Shown piece by piece: positions 8,809 to 17,689 of a stretch of DNA of 48,414 bases. Source of the DNA: JBCDCE01 sp039182515 (GTDB taxonomy: Bacteria > Pseudomonadota > Alphaproteobacteria > Rhodobacterales > Rhodobacteraceae); NCBI GenBank assembly GCA_039182515.1, contig JBCDCE010000029.1, positions 1 to 48,414 of the forward strand. Direction: 5' to 3'. The translations under genes were made by a program, and so were the position numbers. The notes below the pieces were generated by a model that was not told the origin of the DNA, ran no database searches, and worked only from the letters and a program-made list of their open reading frames with translations. Every line of letters starts with the position of its first letter. Positions within the stretch are counted from its first letter, which is position 1.

Positions 8809-11247
8809 ATGGAACTCGCCCCAAAACTCTCTCAGTGGTTCTCGACCAAAGGCTGGCAGCCGCATCCGCACCAGTTGGAGATGCTGGCGCGGGCAGATGA
8901 CCCCGCGACCCTTCTGATTGCACCCACAGGGGGCGGCAAAACACTCGCAGGCTTCTTGCCAACCTTAAGTGATCTGGCGGCGCAGCCCCATGAGGGGCTG
9001 CACACCCTTTATGTCTCGCCGCTCAAAGCTTTGGCGGCGGATATCAAACGCAATCTTCGCACACCCGTTGAGCAGATTGGGCTCGATATTCGGATCGAGG
9101 ACCGTACGGGCGACACGTCCGCCACGCAGAAAAAACGCCAACGCGCGGACCCACCTGAAATTTTGCTGACAACACCTGAAAGCCTGGCCTTGCTTGTCAG
9201 CTATGAAGACGCGCCACGCATGTTCAAAGGGCTCAAGCGCGTGGTGATTGACGAGATCCATGCGCTCTCAGAAAGCAAACGCGGCGATCAGCTCATGCTG
9301 GCCCTTGGACGTTTGCAGCGGCTTTGTCCTGCGTTAAAACGTGTTGGATTGTCAGCGACGGTTGAGGACCCCGCGCATATCGCAACCACGCTCGCGCGTC
9401 ATCCTGACCCTTGCAACATTCTCCAAGCGGATCCCGGACCACCTCCAGACATTGCGATGCTTGAAGTTGACGAAGCACCACCTTGGGCAGGCGGGGGCGC
9501 AAAATACGCAATTAAATCTGTTCTAAACGAGGTCGAAAAGCATAAAATAACGCTTATTTTCCAAAATACGCGCGCCCAAGCCGAGCTCTTCTTCCACAAT
9601 CTATGGCTCGAGAACGAAGATCAATTGCCCATTGGGATCCATCATGGATCGCTGGCGCGCGAGCAGCGCGAAAAGGTCGAGCAGGCCATGGTCGACGGCA
9701 GTTTGCGGGCTGTTGTTTGCACAGGCTCGCTTGATCTCGGCATAGACTGGGGCGACGTAGATTTGGTCATCCAGATCGGCGCACCTAAAAATGTCAAACG
9801 CTTGGTGCAGCGGATTGGCCGGGCCAACCACAGGTACAACGCCCCGTCCAAAGCGCTGCTGGTGCCCGCAAACCGATTTGAAGTTATCGAATGCCAGGCC
9901 GCCATTGCAGCAGCTCTGGCTCATGATCTTGACGGAGATCCACCCGCAGCTGGCCCGCGGGATGTTCTGTGCCAACACATTCTGATCACCGCCTGCGCCG
10001 GCCCGTTTTCGGCAGACGACCTCTATGAAGAGGTTCGATGTGTTGGCGCATACCGTGCACTTACCCGCGATGCCTTTGACGATTGCCTAGAATTTTGCGC
10101 CACCGGCGGCTACGCCCTACGCGCTTACGATCGTTGGCAAAGGCTCTTGAAACGCTCAGATGGGCTCTGGCAACTGCGCGATCCGCGCAGCACCCAGCGC
10201 ATCCGGATGAACATCGGCACAATCCAAGACACCGACACGCTCAAAGTACGCCTCAAAAACACCTTTGGCGGCAAACCCTTGGGCGAGGTCGAAGAGGGCT
10301 TCGCGGCGACGCTCACAAAGGGCGACACCTTTCTTATTGGCGGGCAGATTGTGCGCTATGAAGGCTTGCGTGAGATGACGGTGGAGGTGACGCGTCGCAA
10401 AAGCGACAAGCCTAAGATCGCGACGTTCTTAGGCACAAAATTCGCCACGTCCACACAACTTTCACAACGGATTTTAGAGCGTTTTCAACAACCCGATTGG
10501 CCTGAGCTACCACAGCATACGCGGGATTGGTTGGCGTTGCAGCGCGAGGTGAGCCAATTGCCCAAGCCGGACCGCTTGCTGATCGAGAGCTTTCCCCATG
10601 ATGGGCGGGCACAAACCGTGGTGTATGGATTTGCCGGGCGCAATGCGATGCAGACCCTGGGCCTCTTGCTCACCCAGAGGATGGAAGAAATGGGCCTTGG
10701 TCCAATGGGTTTCGTTGCGACGGATTATGCCACGTTGATCTGGGGCCTCGATCCGCTGACGGACCCCGCCCCTCTTTTCGATCCAGAAAACCTGCGCGAG
10801 GGTTTGCAAAAATGGTTGGCGGGCAATGCGGTGATGAAGCGGACCTTCCGCGCATCTGCTAATATCGCCGGCCTTTTAGAGCGCAATCTCCCGCAAGCGC
10901 GCAAAACTGGGCGTCAGGCCACCTTCAACTCCGATATTCTCTACGACACTTTGGCAAAATATGATCCCGACCACCTGATGATGCAGATCACGCGCGAAGA
11001 GGCCATGCGCGGCCTTGTGGATTTCGGCCGAATTGAAGAAATGGCGGCGCGTGTTTCTGGACGGATCGATCTTGTCACTTTGAACCGCGTGACACCCCTG
11101 GCCGCACCGCTTTTCCTGGAAGCAGGCCGTGTGCCTGTGAAAGGCTTGGCGGACGAGCGCCTCATGGCCGAAGAAGCGGAAAAGCTCATGCAAACCGCAG
11201 GGCTCGAAGACATCGCGAAGCCAAAACGTTGGGCTGTCCCTTTTTAA
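8809..11247 (+). CDS. Ligase-associated DEXH-box helicase (Lhr-like)
   Basis: An 812-residue superfamily 2 helicase. Motif I is APTGGGKT (residues 38-45) and motif II is DEIH (148-151), followed by the motif III region LSATVED, motif IV-like IFQNTRAQAE and motif VI QRIGRANHR. The C-terminal third is the Lhr-core type domain. This length and architecture match the group of helicases that occur beside an ATP-dependent DNA ligase, an exonuclease and the phosphoesterase PdeM in a bacterial DNA repair cassette. PdeM follows directly (38 bp downstream, same strand), but no ligase or exonuclease is nearby. The ATG at 8809 is 56 bp behind the AAA+ gene and has a purine-rich ribosome binding site; a 14-bp palindrome lies just upstream. 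Confidence 0.92.
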   Translation: MELAPKLSQWFSTKGWQPHPHQLEMLARADDPATLLIAPTGGGKTLAGFLPTLSDLAAQPHEGLHTLYVSPLKALAADIKRNLRTPVEQIGLDIRIEDRTGDTSATQKKRQRADPPEILLTTPESLALLVSYEDAPRMFKGLKRVVIDEIHALSESKRGDQLMLALGRLQRLCPALKRVGLSATVEDPAHIATTLARHPDPCNILQADPGPPPDIAMLEVDEAPPWAGGGAKYAIKSVLNEVEKHKITLIFQNTRAQAELFFHNLWLENEDQLPIGIHHGSLAREQREKVEQAMVDGSLRAVVCTGSLDLGIDWGDVDLVIQIGAPKNVKRLVQRIGRANHRYNAPSKALLVPANRFEVIECQAAIAAALAHDLDGDPPAAGPRDVLCQHILITACAGPFSADDLYEEVRCVGAYRALTRDAFDDCLEFCATGGYALRAYDRWQRLLKRSDGLWQLRDPRSTQRIRMNIGTIQDTDTLKVRLKNTFGGKPLGEVEEGFAATLTKGDTFLIGGQIVRYEGLREMTVEVTRRKSDKPKIATFLGTKFATSTQLSQRILERFQQPDWPELPQHTRDWLALQREVSQLPKPDRLLIESFPHDGRAQTVVYGFAGRNAMQTLGLLLTQRMEEMGLGPMGFVATDYATLIWGLDPLTDPAPLFDPENLREGLQKWLAGNAVMKRTFRASANIAGLLERNLPQARKTGRQATFNSDILYDTLAKYDPDHLMMQITREEAMRGLVDFGRIEEMAARVSGRIDLVTLNRVTPLAAPLFLEAGRVPVKGLADERLMAEEAEKLMQTAGLEDIAKPKRWAVPF

Positions 11248-11285
11248 CCTCTTGCGCAGGCCTTCAGGCAGGGTAAGAACATAGG

Positions 11286-11948
11286 ATGAACATCGTGTCT
11301 CTGTCCTTTGCTGGTGAAAAACTTCATGCCCTGCCTGAAGGTGCGCTTTGGTGGCCCGCCCAAGAAGTTTTGGTAGTCTCTGATCTGCACCTTGGGAAAT
11401 CTGAACGTATAGCGCGACGCTCTGGCCAACTGTTGCCGCCCTATGAGACAATCGAAACGCTCGCAAAGCTCAAAGCTGTGCTGCATGCCTACCGCCCACG
11501 CGTTGTTGTCTCGCTGGGAGACAGCTTTGATGACCTGCCTGCCGCAAATGATCTCGAAGACCCGGTGCGTGAACAGCTTTTGCACCTCCAAGACGAGCGA
11601 CGTTGGATTTGGATCGAAGGCAATCACGATGCCGGCCCACCCCCTTTTGCAGGCGAGGTGCATGGCATTTGGACCCATGGCCCTTTGACCTTTCGGCATA
11701 TTGCAGATCCTGCTGCGACCGCTGAGATCTCCGGTCATTTTCATCCCAAAGCTACGCTCCATGCCCGCGGACGCGCGATCACGCGCCCTGCGTTTTTGGT
11801 GGATGGCCAGCGCATCGTCATGCCTGCTTTTGGGGTATACACGGGAGGTCTTCGCAGCTCTGACGTGACCTTGAGCGCGCTCATGGCGTCAGATGCCACA
11901 GCTGTTTTGACCGGAGCTACCCCCTGCCAAATCCCAATGCCTCGCTGA
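11286..11948 (+). CDS. pdeM: Ligase-associated DNA damage response phosphoesterase PdeM
   Basis: A 220-residue calcineurin-like metallophosphoesterase. The metal-binding motifs are in order: SDLHLGKS (residues about 32-39), LGDSFDD (about 77-83), EGNHD (about 110-114) and GHFHPK (about 150-155). Their spacing fits the PdeM family, which is found with the Lhr-like helicase and a DNA ligase in a repair cassette. The helicase gene is directly upstream with 38 bp between them, so both are probably one transcript. The start codon ATG at 11286 is preceded by a purine-rich stretch (AGGGTAAGAACATAGG). The folD gene downstream is convergent. Confidence 0.9.
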   Translation: MNIVSLSFAGEKLHALPEGALWWPAQEVLVVSDLHLGKSERIARRSGQLLPPYETIETLAKLKAVLHAYRPRVVVSLGDSFDDLPAANDLEDPVREQLLHLQDERRWIWIEGNHDAGPPPFAGEVHGIWTHGPLTFRHIADPAATAEISGHFHPKATLHARGRAITRPAFLVDGQRIVMPAFGVYTGGLRSSDVTLSALMASDATAVLTGATPCQIPMPR

Positions 11949-12106
11949 ACTGAACCATCCATTCAGACATGGGCCTAACCCGGCAAAGAATGGCCTCGCT
12001 TTTTTCCCAAAGCCAATGCGTGGCACAAAATCTATCTGCCGAATAATCATCCGACAAAAAGAAAAAAGGCGCCCTGCTCCACAAGGTCTCGTGCGTCTTG
12101 AGCGAG

Positions 12107-12125
12107 GCGCACCCCTTAGGTGCGC
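12107..12125 (-). terminator. Stem-loop downstream of folD
   Basis: A 7-bp perfect stem GCGCACC/GGTGCGC with a five-base loop lies 28 bp past the folD stop, in the convergent gap between pdeM and folD. No T-run follows directly on either strand; a T-rich stretch (minus strand) lies about 40 bp further on. Termination is therefore a weak inference. The remaining bases of the gap (11949-12152) hold no gene I can support. Confidence 0.3.
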
Positions 12126-12152
12126 TCAGGCTAAGCTGGATTTCTGGTGGGA

Positions 12153-13055
12153 TTAAGCCGTCAAACCCTCTGGCTCCGTAAGCCCGTTTGCACGGCAGCA
12201 AGCTGTGACGGTGTTTGCCAAAAGGCAAGCGATTGTCATTGGCCCAACGCCCCCTGGCACAGGTGTGATGGCACCTGCTTGAGCCGCGCAGCTGTCGTAG
12301 TCCACATCGCCGACGAGGCGCGTTTTACCCTCGCCTTTCTCTGGCGCATCGATCCGATTGATGCCAACATCAATCACTGTAGCGCCAGGCTTGATCCAAT
12401 CACCGGGCACCATCTCCGGGCGGCCAACAGCGGCAACAACGATATCCGCGCGGCGCACGACGTCAGCTAAGTCTTTGGTACGCGAATGGGCAATGGTCAC
12501 AGTACAGCTGTCGCCCAACAAGAGCTGTGCCATGGGCTTACCCACAATGTTGGAACGGCCAATCACCACAGCATCCAAGCCCGAAAGGCTCCCGTGATGC
12601 GCACGCAACATCATTAGACAGCCCAGCGGTGTGCAGGGTACCATGCTCTTCTGACCTGTTCCTAAAAGACCAACATTCGAGATATGAAACCCGTCAACGT
12701 CTTTTGCAGGATCAATCGAGTTGATCACCAAATCTTCATTGAGGTGGCCGGGCAGAGGAAGTTGCACCAAGATCCCATGTACCGTTGGATCTGCATTGAG
12801 CTCAGCAATCAGCGACAAAAGATCGGCCTCTGACGTATCCGCGTCAAGCTTGTGCTCAAAGCTCGCCATGCCAACCTCAACAGTCTGCTTGCCTTTGGAG
12901 CGCACATAGACTTGGCTCGCGGGGTCTTCCCCAACGAGCACAACCGCCAATCCAGGCGTTAGCCCGTTTTCTTCTTTAAGCCGCGTCACATGGCCTGCAA
13001 CCTTCTCGCGAACAGTTGCTGCAAACGCCTTGCCATCAATCACCTGAGCTGACAC
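12153..13055 (-). CDS. folD: Bifunctional methylenetetrahydrofolate dehydrogenase/cyclohydrolase FolD
   Basis: A 300-residue cytosolic enzyme that interconverts methylene-, methenyl- and formyl-tetrahydrofolate with NADP. Family signatures are clear: VLVGEDPASQVYVRSKGK (residues about 41-58, with the catalytic Lys), DVDGFH (about 121-126), PCTPLG (about 140-145), and the nucleotide-binding GRSNIVGKPMA. The length is normal. The start is GTG at 13055 with GGAGAG a few bases before it. It lies 71 bp downstream of fhs on the same strand; the two genes serve the same C1-folate branch. The gap between them contains competing hairpins and one copy of a dispersed motif that touches the ribosome binding site. 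Confidence 0.97.
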   Translation of the reverse strand: MSAQVIDGKAFAATVREKVAGHVTRLKEENGLTPGLAVVLVGEDPASQVYVRSKGKQTVEVGMASFEHKLDADTSEADLLSLIAELNADPTVHGILVQLPLPGHLNEDLVINSIDPAKDVDGFHISNVGLLGTGQKSMVPCTPLGCLMMLRAHHGSLSGLDAVVIGRSNIVGKPMAQLLLGDSCTVTIAHSRTKDLADVVRRADIVVAAVGRPEMVPGDWIKPGATVIDVGINRIDAPEKGEGKTRLVGDVDYDSCAAQAGAITPVPGGVGPMTIACLLANTVTACCRANGLTEPEGLTA

Positions 13056-13065
13056 AGGCCTCTCC

Positions 13066-13107
13066 TTTTTCTTGGGAAAAATACTCCCGCCGGAGGCGGA
13101 AACCGCC
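13066..13107 (-). promoter_or_regulatory. Competing hairpins and dispersed motif ahead of folD
   Basis: On the minus strand, reading towards folD, a GGCGG block (13103-13107) can pair with CCGCC (13095-13099), or that CCGCC can pair with the next GGCGG (13087-13091); both cannot form together. Then follows a copy of the dispersed motif (13066-13086), itself a small hairpin TTTTTC-CCAA-GAAAAA, which runs straight into the folD ribosome binding site GGAGAG. This could be a leader that controls folD, or simply a repeat that landed here. Confidence 0.45.
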
Positions 13108-13126
13108 CCCGACGTGGATCATGATC

Positions 13127-14803
13127 TTAAAACAGACCTTCGATTTGGCCGTTGTCGTTGAGATGAATGTTTTCCGCGGAGGGCACACGTGGCAAGCCAG
13201 GCATGGTCATGATCTCACCGCAAACCGCGACGATGAAGCCCGCCCCGGCCGACAGGCGCACTTCGCGCACAGGCACAGAATGCCCGGTTGGCGCGCCGCG
13301 CAATGTCGGATCGGTCGAGAAGGAATATTGAGTCTTCGCCATGCAAACCGGCAAATTCCCATACCCTTGGTCTTCCCAAAGCTTCAGCTGATCACGGATC
13401 TTTTGATCCATCAGAGCTTCATCTGCACGGTAAATGCGCTTCGCAATGGTTTGGATCTTTTCAGCCAGTGGCATCTCGTCGGGGTAGATCGGGGCAAAGT
13501 TGGCCTGGCCCGCATCAGCCACTTCGGCAACCTTGCGCGCCAAATCCTCGGAACCTTCAGACCCCAATTCCCAGTGCCGAGACAGGACAGCTTCAGCGCC
13601 TTGCTCGGCCACAAAATCCTTCACAGCTTGAACTTCCGCATCCGTGTCGGTCACGAAGTGGTTGATCGCGACAACAACGGGGACACCAAATGATTTGAGG
13701 TTCTCGATGTGACGGCCCAAGTTTGGACAGCCGGCTTTCACGGCGTCTACGTTCTCCGCGCCCAAATCTGCTTTGGCCACACCGCCGTTCATCTTCATGG
13801 CGCGCACGGTCGCCACACAGACCACCACGGATGGGGCCAATCCGGCTTTGCGGCATTTGATGTTCATGAACTTCTCAGCGCCCAAATCAGCGCCAAAGCC
13901 CGCTTCGGTGACAACGTAATCTGCGAGTTTGAGCGCGGTTGTCGTCGCAATCACAGAGTTACAGCCATGAGCGATATTTGCGAAAGGACCGCCATGCACA
14001 AAGGCCGGGTTATTCTCGAGCGTTTGCACCAAGTTGGGCTGCATCGCGTCTTTGAGAAGAACGGTCATCGCGCCTTCTGCTTTGATGTCGCGACAGAAAA
14101 CAGGGCTGCGATCTCGGCGGTAGGCCACGATCATGTCGCCCAGGCGCTTTTCGAGATCTTTGAGGTCCTTGGCCAAGCACAAGATTGCCATGACCTCGGA
14201 GGCCACAGTGATATCAAAACCCGCTTCGCGCGGGAAACCGTTTGCGACACCGCCAAGTGAGGCGGTGATCTGGCGCAAAGCCCGATCATTCATATCGACA
14301 ACGCGGCGCCACTGCACCCGGCGAATGTCAATCTCTTGCTCGTTCCCCCAATAAATGTGGTTGTCGAGCATCGCCGATAACAAAGAGTGCGCAGAGGTAA
14401 TTGCGTGGAAGTCGCCTGTGAAGTGAAGGTTCATATCCTCCATCGGCACAACTTGGGCATAGCCACCGCCCGCGGCACCGCCCTTCATCCCAAAGTTAGG
14501 ACCTAATGAGGCTTCACGGATACAAATGCAGGCATTTTTGCCGATGCGGTTGAGACCATCGCCCAGGCCCACGGTTGTGGTGGTTTTGCCTTCGCCCGCA
14601 GGCGTTGGGTTGATTGCTGTCACGAGGATGAGCTTACCAGAGGTGCGATCTTGAACAGAGTTGATGAAATCTTGGCCGACCTTTGCTTTGTCGTGGCCGT
14701 AGGGGAGCAAATCATCGCTCGAAATTCCAAGTTTTTTACCAATCTCTTGGATCGGAAGCTTCTTGGCCTCCCGCGCAATTTCAATATCTGTTTTATACGC
14801 CAT
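13127..14803 (-). CDS. fhs: Formate-tetrahydrofolate ligase
   Basis: A 558-residue enzyme joining formate to tetrahydrofolate with ATP to give 10-formyl-THF, in the cytoplasm. The ATP-binding segment PTPAGEGKTTTTVGLGDGL is at about residues 66-84, and downstream conserved blocks such as NFGMKGGAAGGGYAQV and FTGDFHAI are intact. The length is normal for bacterial Fhs. The ATG at 14803 has AAGGGAG about 7 bp upstream. folD follows on the same strand, so the pair feeds C1 units into purine and methionine metabolism; in roseobacters this route also handles formate and methyl groups from methylated compounds (established for the group, not seen here). About 160 bp without a gene lie upstream of it and could carry its promoter. 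Confidence 0.97.
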   Translation of the reverse strand: MAYKTDIEIAREAKKLPIQEIGKKLGISSDDLLPYGHDKAKVGQDFINSVQDRTSGKLILVTAINPTPAGEGKTTTTVGLGDGLNRIGKNACICIREASLGPNFGMKGGAAGGGYAQVVPMEDMNLHFTGDFHAITSAHSLLSAMLDNHIYWGNEQEIDIRRVQWRRVVDMNDRALRQITASLGGVANGFPREAGFDITVASEVMAILCLAKDLKDLEKRLGDMIVAYRRDRSPVFCRDIKAEGAMTVLLKDAMQPNLVQTLENNPAFVHGGPFANIAHGCNSVIATTTALKLADYVVTEAGFGADLGAEKFMNIKCRKAGLAPSVVVCVATVRAMKMNGGVAKADLGAENVDAVKAGCPNLGRHIENLKSFGVPVVVAINHFVTDTDAEVQAVKDFVAEQGAEAVLSRHWELGSEGSEDLARKVAEVADAGQANFAPIYPDEMPLAEKIQTIAKRIYRADEALMDQKIRDQLKLWEDQGYGNLPVCMAKTQYSFSTDPTLRGAPTGHSVPVREVRLSAGAGFIVAVCGEIMTMPGLPRVPSAENIHLNDNGQIEGLF

Positions 14804-14966
14804 GGCCGGCTCCCTTCCCTGCAGAGGCTTACTTACACATCGCCGCTACCATGGGGCAGCACCGCAGTAAGCTCGAAATTCCGACATTTTCGCCGTCGAA
14901 TTCGGCGTTTTACCTCGTGAAGTTTCCGATCTGAGGCGCAATGTCACGCTGCCGCGCGCCTGCATC

Positions 14967-15563
14967 CTATGATCGCGCAGCCTCAAGGTGCTGCCAAGCC
15001 CGTTGATCAGGAATGTGCAAACGCAGCTTTTCCTTCAAGCGCAATGGCCCTTCGCGCTCCACCCAAAGCGTGACACCACGCCGATTTTTGGCAGCCGTTT
15101 TGAAGGCCTTGCCAGCCCCCGGGGCGTCCGCTTCAATTACGGGCGCAGGCAAATGGCAAGGGCGGTTCTCCATATCAACCACAAGTGTTGTACCTGCTTC
15201 CGACTGAAGCCTCGATGACGGCGGTAGATGCGTGAAATCCGGCAGTCCTTTGAGCACAAGGGAAGCGCCAACCCATCTTGGATCAAACTCCTCCACACCA
15301 ATTTGAGAGGCCACCTCCTGCATCTCCTCGTGGCTCACGGCAGAGAGTTGACGGACGTTGCGAATTTCGGTGTTTTTGGGATGTTGAGAGATCACCCGGC
15401 TGCACGACAGACGCGTAAGACCGGCGTGGTCTTCATCGTGATAGCCCGCGAAGGTTAGATCCACTGAGGAAAGTGCTAGAGAAGCCAGCGCCGCTTTACG
15501 GTCTGGCACCGCGCCCAAGAAGGTGATTTCTCCATAAAACTCAGTGGGCTTTAACGCGGGCAT
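14967..15563 (-). CDS. MOSC domain-containing protein
   Basis: A 198-residue protein recognisable as a stand-alone MOSC (molybdenum cofactor sulfurase C-terminal) domain. Key stretches are the beta-barrel core LTRLSCSRV, the segment NTEIRNVRQLSAVS, and NRPCHLPAPVIE with a conserved cysteine, the residue thought to carry sulfur or bind the cofactor in the family. The start is set at ATG 15563, which has an excellent AAGGAG 8 bp upstream; the longer frame lacks one. MOSC proteins handle sulfur or bind molybdenum cofactor; the exact substrate is not known for this type. It lies between ftsH (upstream, with its terminator) and fhs. Confidence 0.82.
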   Translation of the reverse strand: MPALKPTEFYGEITFLGAVPDRKAALASLALSSVDLTFAGYHDEDHAGLTRLSCSRVISQHPKNTEIRNVRQLSAVSHEEMQEVASQIGVEEFDPRWVGASLVLKGLPDFTHLPPSSRLQSEAGTTLVVDMENRPCHLPAPVIEADAPGAGKAFKTAAKNRRGVTLWVEREGPLRLKEKLRLHIPDQRAWQHLEAARS

Positions 15564-15615
15564 TGTGACATCTCCTTTGCCGCAGTGCTTGCGCCAATCC
15601 GAGGCTGGTCTCAAC

Positions 15616-15652
15616 CTGAAAAAGCAAAACCCCAGCCTGATGGGCCGGGGTT
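15616..15652 (-). terminator. Rho-independent terminator of ftsH
   Basis: On the minus strand a stem AACCCC...GGGGTT (15647-15652 with 15628-15633), extended by GGC/GCC after one mismatch, is followed by a T-rich run TTGCTTTTT. It begins 25 bp after the ftsH stop codon and before the MOSC gene. Confidence 0.8.
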
Positions 15653-15677
15653 CTTAATTTTTTGATTTACGCAAAGC

Positions 15678-17594
15678 TCAGGTCGGTTCCGGCGCCAAAT
15701 CCGGATCAGCTGCAGGCGGCTTGCGACGCTTGGCTTTTGGAATTGCGGTGAGTGAAGGTGCGGAGCCATCGTCCCCTTTGTCTTCACTGTCAGGTCCAGC
15801 TTGTGGCGGCTCACCGCGGATTACGCGCTCAATTTCTTCGCCAGTGAGGGTCTCATATTCCAAAAGGCCCTGCGCCAAGCGCTCGAACTCTTCCGACTTC
15901 TCTTTGATGATCTCCATGGCCTTATCAAAGCCCGCTTGGATGAAGGCTTGAACTTCGTCCTCGATGACTTCCTTGGTATTGGCGGAAACCGAGAAGCCTG
16001 CTGTATTACCTTGGTACCCTTCGGCCGCCTCTGAGTAGTCGATATTGCCAACCTTGTCCGACATACCCCAGCGCAGTACCATGGCGCGCGCCAGAGCGGA
16101 GGCTTGTTGGATGTCGCCCGCAGGCCCGTTCGATACGGCCTCTTCGCCGTATTTAAACACTTCCGCGGCTTTCCCGGCCATGGTCATGGCCAAACGCTGG
16201 TGGCATTCATCGCGGAACATGTTGAGCCGGTCCATTTCAGGCAAGCTCATCACCATACCCAATGCGCCACCACGCGGGATGATCGTGGCTTTGTAAACCG
16301 GATCGCATTTCGGAAGGCTAATACCAACAATGGCATGGCCTGCCTCATGGTAGGCTGTCATCTCTTTTTGCTCAGCGGTCATGACCATGGAACGACGTTC
16401 AGCGCCCATCATGACTTTGTCTTTGGCTTGCTCAAAATCGTCCATCGTCACAAAGCGGCGACCGATCCGTGCGGCCATCAAAGCAGCCTCATTGACGAGG
16501 TTAGCTAGGTCCGCACCTGAGAAACCAGGGGTTCCGCGGGCGATGATCCGAAGATCCACGTCGGGACCAAGCGGGGTTTTGCGCGCATGCACACCGAGAA
16601 TTTTCTCGCGGCCTTTGATGTCTGGATTAGGCACAGTGACCTGGCGATCAAACCGGCCTGGACGCAACAAAGCAGGGTCAAGCACATCGCGCCGGTTGGT
16701 TGCGGCAACGATGATCACGCCCTCATTGGCTTCAAACCCATCCATCTCCACAAGCAGTTGGTTGAGCGTTTGCTCGCGCTCGTCGTTGCCGCCGCCGTAG
16801 CCCGCGCCCCGGTGACGACCCACTGCGTCGATCTCGTCGATAAACACGATACACGGCGCATTTTTCTTGGCTTGCTCGAACATGTCGCGCACGCGGCTGG
16901 CCCCCACGCCCACGAACATTTCCACGAAATCCGAACCGGAGATTGTGAAGAAAGGCACGCCTGCTTCGCCCGCAATTGCCCGCGCAAGCAGAGTTTTACC
17001 GGTGCCCGGAGGGCCAACAAGAAGTGCGCCCTTCGGGATTTTCCCGCCCAAACGGGAGAATTTCTGAGGATTGCGCAAAAATTCGACGATTTCTTCGAGC
17101 TCTTCTTTGGCCTCATCAATACCAGCAACGTCGTCAAATGTGACGCGACCATGCTTTTCCGTAAGCAGCTTGGCGCGGCTTTTGCCAAAGCCCATCGCGC
17201 CGCCACGGCCACCGCCTTGCATGCGGTTCATGAAATAGACCCAAACCCCGATTAAAAGCAGGAAGGGTAGAAGGCTCAACAAGAACTGTTGGAAGCCCGA
17301 CGTTTCCTGGCTCGCAGCCTCGAAGGGGATGTTGTTAGACAGCAAAAGTTCAGTGACTTCAGCGTCTTGCGGCATGATGGTGGTATATTCTCGACCATCC
17401 GAGCCACGATATGTGATCTGCTCTCCGTTTAGCCTGGCTTCTGCCACAGAGCCATTGCTGGCATCTGCCACAAACTCCGAGTAGCTCACGGCATTAGAAC
17501 TGGTGGACGTTTGACGGTTCCCAACCAGTTGAAAGAGCGCCAGGACCAGCAAAAATAGCACAATCCAAAAGGCGAAATTACGCGCGTTCCCCAA
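15678..17594 (-). CDS. ftsH: ATP-dependent zinc metalloprotease FtsH
   Basis: A 638-residue membrane-anchored AAA+ protease that degrades unassembled membrane proteins and some regulators. Two membrane helices (about residues 8-25 and 103-122) flank a periplasmic domain. The ATPase has Walker A GPPGTGKT (194-201), Walker B IVFIDEID (249-256) and the second-region-of-homology arginines (RPGRFDR, 311-317). The protease zinc motif HEAGH is at 416-420. The C-terminal tail is acidic and then basic. The reading frame starts with TTG at 17594, preceded by AAGGAG at 8 bp; no better ATG fits. It follows tilS on the same strand, a common neighbour pair in bacteria. A terminator follows it. Confidence 0.97.
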   Translation of the reverse strand: MGNARNFAFWIVLFLLVLALFQLVGNRQTSTSSNAVSYSEFVADASNGSVAEARLNGEQITYRGSDGREYTTIMPQDAEVTELLLSNNIPFEAASQETSGFQQFLLSLLPFLLLIGVWVYFMNRMQGGGRGGAMGFGKSRAKLLTEKHGRVTFDDVAGIDEAKEELEEIVEFLRNPQKFSRLGGKIPKGALLVGPPGTGKTLLARAIAGEAGVPFFTISGSDFVEMFVGVGASRVRDMFEQAKKNAPCIVFIDEIDAVGRHRGAGYGGGNDEREQTLNQLLVEMDGFEANEGVIIVAATNRRDVLDPALLRPGRFDRQVTVPNPDIKGREKILGVHARKTPLGPDVDLRIIARGTPGFSGADLANLVNEAALMAARIGRRFVTMDDFEQAKDKVMMGAERRSMVMTAEQKEMTAYHEAGHAIVGISLPKCDPVYKATIIPRGGALGMVMSLPEMDRLNMFRDECHQRLAMTMAGKAAEVFKYGEEAVSNGPAGDIQQASALARAMVLRWGMSDKVGNIDYSEAAEGYQGNTAGFSVSANTKEVIEDEVQAFIQAGFDKAMEIIKEKSEEFERLAQGLLEYETLTGEEIERVIRGEPPQAGPDSEDKGDDGSAPSLTAIPKAKRRKPPAADPDLAPEPT

Positions 17595-17689
17595 GACTCA
17601 AGCTCCTTTGCGAGGCTGTTGAGTGTTCATTTCATAAAACACCACTGGCTTAAAGATAGATATAACAATCCTGTCTTCAATGCGTCGAA

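Noticed and set aside
14891..14907. A hairpin CGCCG/CGGCG upstream of fhs as a terminator
   Set aside because: The T-tract is on the plus strand, where no gene ends; on the minus strand only A follows.
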